Part shown: piece by piece, positions 60,300-64,000 of the stretch
Numbering within the stretch: position 1 is the first letter of the stretch
Layout: each line of letters begins with the position of its first letter
Source: Saururus chinensis
Taxonomy: Eukaryota; Streptophyta; Magnoliopsida; Piperales; Saururaceae
DNA length: 64,000 nucleotides
Direction: 5' to 3'
Assembly: GCA_035235625.1 (NCBI GenBank)
Contig: CP141147.1
Span: 12,885,001-12,949,000, forward strand
Made by a program: the position numbers and the translations under genes
The notes under the pieces: generated by a model
What the model was told of the DNA's origin: nothing
Databases searched by the model: none
The model's input: the letters and a program-made list of their open reading frames with translations, nothing else

Positions 60300-61270
60300 A
60301 AAATATGTTGCAAACAATGTCCGTGTGGCAGAAATCGCTGGCACGTGACTATTTTGACCGTGTGGGAAAAATTGCCTGTGTAGGCGATATTTTTGCCCGC
60401 GTGGTTGTCTTCTCTCCCCTGCATCATGTCCCCCCCCATCCTTTCGACTGCCGCCCCCCGCCTTACCCGCTGCCCGTGTGCCCCCATCCATTGCCCGCCT
60501 CCCATGCGCCCCCACCCTTCCCTCGCCACCCCTTTGTGCCCCCTACTCCCCACTGCACCCACTGCCCCCGCCGCCCTGGATCTTGTCCGCCCCACGCCGG
60601 AGAGTATCCAGTATGCCTCCCACCTTGGATCCTTTCCTCCCACCGCCGCCCCAAATCCATTACGCCTCCTAAGGCCCTAGATTTATTTGGCCCCTCCGCT
60701 ACGGATCCAGTTCACCCCCAGTCGGCCTTTCGACAGCTGCCCCCGGCCTTACCCACTGCCCGTGCGCGCCAACCCATCCCCTCTCTCGTGCGCCCCAACC
60801 TTCCCCCGCCGCCCTTTAGCGCCTCCACACCCCCACTGTGCCCGCCACTTCGGATCATGTCTGCCCCTCGTAAAAGAGTATCTAGTCCGCCCCCCGCCCT
60901 AGATCCTTTCCGCCCTTGCCCCCCCGTACCCAGTCCACCCACCACCGCCCCAGATCCATTTTGCCTTCGGCGCCCGGCTTCATTTCGCCTCCCACCGGAG
61001 AGCATTCATTCAGCCCCGCCGTCCTGGATTCATTTTGTCACCCTCCTCCCGGATCCATACGGTCTCCCCCTGCTGTCTATTCCCCAACCACCCTGTGCTG
61101 CCCCCTTCTACCCCTCCCCCTGCTCCCTCCCAACCCGCTTCCTCAGTTGTGGGGGGAAGAGGACAATGGCTGAAATGTGGCGCCGCCCCTCTCAGTGCCG
61201 GGCGAGGAAATGAAGACCTCCCCTCCTCCCTACTCCCTGTCCAACCCGAAATCCCGTTGCGGGATTTTGT
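60300..61270 (+). other. C-rich GC block of CACTA-3 with internal duplication
   Basis: Nearly 1 kb of strongly C-rich plus-strand sequence embedded in an AT-rich element. TTTCGAC(T/A)GC...CCTTACCC(G/A)CTGCCCGTG occurs at 60442 and again at 60728, giving a diverged tandem duplication of about 286 bp. GGATC(C/A)-type words recur throughout. A 302-codon frame (60305-61213) is Pro-rich without a domain. It may be captured host DNA; the source is unknown. Confidence 0.65.
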
Positions 61271-61850
61271 TTTTTTATTTTATTTTATATTGGCAATGCT
61301 TTTGTAAGCGTCTCTAATTATTTTTTTATTAGTTTTTATTTTCTAACGACGCTTTATAAAGCGTCGTTAATCGGTTTTATTAAAAAGATTTTTTATTAGT
61401 GACCCTTTTTAAAAGTGTCGCTAATGATTATTTGTTATTGTAGACACTTATATAATGTGTCTTAATAGTTTTATTTTTATTTTTAGCGACTGTTAAATAA
61501 GCGTCTATAATAAGGCATTATTATTATTTTAAATTTTTTTTAGGTAATAGTGACGCTTTATTAAGCATCGCTAATAATTACTTATTAAGGACGCATAAAT
61601 TTAAGCGTCGCTAATAATAGACTATTAAAGATGCTTAATAGACTATCAAAAATAAAATAATTAGTCACGCAAAATTAAATGTTGCTAATAAAAAGTTATT
61701 AGTGATGCTTTTTCTTATGTGTCGCTAATTAGCAATAGCGATTTCATTCTTTGCGATGCATTTTAAGCATCACTAAAAGGTATTAGTGACATTATGAGGA
61801 CTATTAGCGATGCTTAAAAGCATCGCTAATAGTCTTTTTTGTTAGTGATA

Positions 61851-62199
61851 ATTCCTTTCCTCTAATGAAAATGTGAGTGCCAATTCTTTTGAGGACTTTC
61901 TCCATACTAAGTGTAAGTCCTCAAGCTTATGGCACCTCAAATTCAAGACCATAACCCGACCCAGGTTCAAAATATTGTAAAATTTTCTTTTCTTCTACCA
62001 AGATCCTCATCTATGGATGAGAGCTCTATAAATCCTCTCATACCTCGGCTCTTTCACTGCATGCTCTTAAAGAATAAAATAATAATGTATTTATTACTTA
62101 GATTGGGTCAATGTTGTTGTAATGTTGGTTACCTATGTACGTATTGGGTAACATCATCTTTAATGTTGTTCTAATAAAATAAGATCCGAACCTAGTTCT
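61851..62199. other. Flank of CACTA-3, nothing recognised
   Basis: About 350 bp of AT-rich sequence with no motif. Confidence 0.4.
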
Positions 62200-62600
62200 A
62201 CCTAGTGGCTAATATAATAAGATAAATTGTTCTATAAAATAGATGAATATCTTTTTACATGATTTGATAAATAATTCATTCACCGAATCAGATAAATTGT
62301 TCATTCACATAATCTAATAAATTGTTCATTCATAGAGTGATAAATTATTCAGAATCGGATAAACCATTCTTTTACATAGCCATGATAACTAATGGCTTAG
62401 TCCCAAGCTCACGGGGCAACACAAGCCAAAAGGAAATAGATTTTCCCATATGGCAGGTATCCGAAATTGATAGCTTTTAGGCTTTATACAATATAATTAT
62501 GCACAAAATGGATATCTTTTATCCCAAATAACTACTCTGTGTGTTCAAAGACCAAAAAAAAATTTCATTCAATGGACAAAAATTCTTTTCAAAATAACAT
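62200..62600. repeat. LTR fragment related to the solo LTR at 44888-52773
   Basis: Contains repeated AAATTGTTCATTCA and ATCGGATAAA words and the block GATAGCTTTTAGGCTTTATAC, similar in order to 45360-45660 (ATCGGATAAAAT, GATAGCTTTTGACTTTATAC, ACCAAATAACTACCC). No ends are visible, so it is a fragment. Confidence 0.5.
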
Positions 62601-62996
62601 ATAATATCTCAGTACAAAGAAATAAAAGGCATCATTATGACCCCCCCGATGACACAAAACGATGTTTTAGGCATAACCATAGAAGAATCCATTAAAATTT
62701 GTTAATTTTGACTTTAATTTAGAAATTAACTACTTACCCTCTTCTCTAGTGGTCTTGGTCATGGTGGTAATAGTCTCTCCATGTTCTTGATCGTTTTATG
62801 TAGAACTTCTCTCTCTTGTCCCTTAGGAGTTCTCACCTTCCTCCTAATATTTTTACCTCTCTATGATGCTCAATTAATAAAGAATGACCCTTTCATTGTG
62901 TAGAACATGGTTGAATTACCTAGAAATACTATTTAAATGAACTAAATAAGGTTAAATGAGTCAGAAGTTGGGAAAAGAAGTCGTTTCGTCCAAACA

Positions 62997-63012
62997 CCCC
63001 CCCCCCCCCCCA
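62997..63012 (+). repeat. 16 bp poly-C run
   Basis: Uninterrupted C homopolymer. Its length may be unreliable in the assembly. Confidence 0.9.
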
Positions 63013-63102
63013 AATATGGAAGGTGCGAGCACTATAAATCCATGCAACACGCCTATGTACAACCCCTCGACATCATTCACCATGCATCTTGCTTGCAGAA
63101 GC

Positions 63103-64000
63103 TATAACATCCCCGATTTTTTGGTATATTTTTCTGTAGTTTTCTACTCGTATTTTCGATAATGAAATTTGACACTTTGGCGTATCCGTATTTGTAATAT
63201 TCGTGACCGTAAGAGTTGGGAGTAGTGTTTAGTCGCAGGTCATGGGCCTCGACGCATCCAAGAAATTTTTCAGCACAAAAATCGGACGAGACACAAGAGA
63301 ACAGAAATAGAGAGAAAAGAAGAGATGGAAATATACATACATATATATATATATATATAAACCGATTGGGTGTGGTCAGTGTCCCTGTTCGGTGTGAGGC
63401 CGGAGGGGCTTCTGTAGCCAGCTTCCACCCGACTGGCCTCGGCCTGGCGACACCGCTGCCTCCTTGGCTTGGCTTCGCCGGCCGGCCACCGCTCTTTGTC
63501 CCTTTCCCATTTCGACCCGGTGACCCCCCTTTTGAAAATTTTTGCCCAATCCGCCACCGCTGCTGATTGCATGCCCTCCAGCTCGCCACCCCAACTCCGC
63601 TTTGGCAAGGATGACATCCAGCCACCGGCGTCCCAGCCTCCCTGCCCCTCCTTGGTCGGTGCGAGGTAAAAATCTAATGCCTTTTCTATTTTTCCCATTC
63701 CTATGCATTGTGAACCACGGTCGTGCCACCGTCTCCGGCCACTGCCGACCGGCCGTTGGCCTTCCCCCAGCCTGGCGACGGAAAGGCTGCCACCCAGGCT
63801 GTTGTCATGGCCCAGACCACTGTCCTAGCCCAGACCGTCCCTTCCCCGGCTATGACCCCTCCTTCCGCCACCTTCCGATCCAGACAGAGCAATTTGCCCC
63901 ATTTTTGTTTTGTTTTCTCTGACTATGTGTTGCGGCCATTGGCCGTGCCACCGGTGACTGGCTGCCGCCGAATGGCCTTTAGCCCCCCTCTCAGCCCTAA
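63103..64000 (+). mobile_element. Start of another family L long LTR, runs off the window
   Basis: Begins TATAACATCCCCGA, matching TGTAATGTCCCGG at 46028 with changes, and follows that LTR through GGCGTATCCGTATTTGTAA, GTTTAGTCGCAGG and into the same GC-rich CCGGC-containing block. An (AT)n microsatellite sits at about 63338-63358. The right end and any internal region lie outside the window. Confidence 0.75.

Larger units (their letters stand above)
58117..61847 (+). mobile_element. CACTA-3: non-autonomous CACTA element with damaged 3' terminus
   Basis: Starts CACTACAACAAAATG; the right end reads TTTTTTGTTAGTG, which is the expected TTTTGTTGTAGTG minus two bases. Both sides carry ATA (58114-58116, 61848-61850), a perfect 3 bp duplication. 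Layout from the left: GCGACG motif arrays (58136-58620), GA tracts with interspersed palindromes (58640-60090), motif array, GC-rich block (60300-61270), motif array (61290-61835). No transposase is present. The 2 bp loss in the terminus may block excision. Confidence 0.9.

Noticed and set aside
60305-61213. 302-codon Pro-rich frame as a real gene
   Set aside because: Low-complexity C-rich block within a CACTA element, overlapping open frames on both strands and no domain; recorded only as a curious block.
63077-63922. Seven overlapping open frames of 63-182 codons
   Set aside because: All lie in the GC-rich start of a family L LTR and read in several phases on both strands.

Overview
This window is intergenic, transposon-packed nuclear DNA of a flowering plant. 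The signs are plant-type Ty3/gypsy chromovirus polyproteins with chromodomains, CACTA elements with CACTACAACAAAA ends, a plant MuDR-type transposase relic, plant-style MITEs and a copia-type solo LTR. The species cannot be named from the sequence. No intact protein-coding host gene was found; the only host-gene candidate is a weak 5' UTR-like exon with a splice donor near 23.1-23.4 kb on the minus strand.

Layout. 1-1.4 kb: decayed 5' exons of a MULE transposase (minus strand). 1.7-4.3 kb: copy 1 of a dispersed repeat, split by CACTA-1 (2798-4179, TSD TCA). 4.47-8.71 kb: a giant imperfect hairpin, with a 0.4 kb GACC-rich element carrying a tRNA-like core in its left arm. 8.7-20.9 kb: a composite minus-strand gypsy chromovirus (Tekay/Del-like), with a 3' LTR at 8721-11888, the end of one pol gene, a second short LTR, then a second gag-pol (13.2-18.0 kb) and a truncated 5' LTR split by a 1.44 kb solo LTR. 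21-24.7 kb: unresolved sequence. 24.7-26.3 kb: a heavily decayed Reina-like relic. 27.5-28.35 kb: copy 2 of the dispersed repeat in opposite orientation, lacking CACTA-1. 29.98-30.37 kb: second copy of the tRNA-like element.

30,656-35,970 is a complete but dead Reina-like gypsy element with both LTRs, a PBS, gag-PR-RT-RNase H-IN-chromodomain and a near-matching TSD. Its gag is split by a 316 bp copia-type solo LTR (TSD CTGTA). 36.3-36.9 and 39.1-39.6 kb hold MITE-like elements. 38.5-42.3 kb is a long LTR-like tract with a minisatellite.

42,350-54,262 is CACTA-2. A 7.9 kb solo-LTR complex (44,888-52,773, TSD TATAT) is inserted in it, and inside that sit two further solo LTRs (46,028-50,488, TSD AGAAC; 50,527-51,902, TSD TCCGG) that hit the same ~54 bp minisatellite unit. 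Next come a hAT-type MITE (54,422-54,939, 8 bp TSD), a Mutator-type MITE (55,285-55,882, 9 bp TSD) and CACTA-3 (58,117-61,847, TSD ATA). The right edge holds LTR fragments, including the start of another member of the 4.46 kb LTR family (63,103 onward).

The most distinctive content is the CACTA family. All three members consist of dozens of direct and inverted GCGACG/CGTCGC motifs, long GA or CT tracts and, in the two larger ones, a GC-rich block at the mirrored position. None encodes a transposase, so they must be mobilised in trans. No prokaryote-type system or CRISPR array was seen. All alignments, repeat periods and identities were judged by eye.
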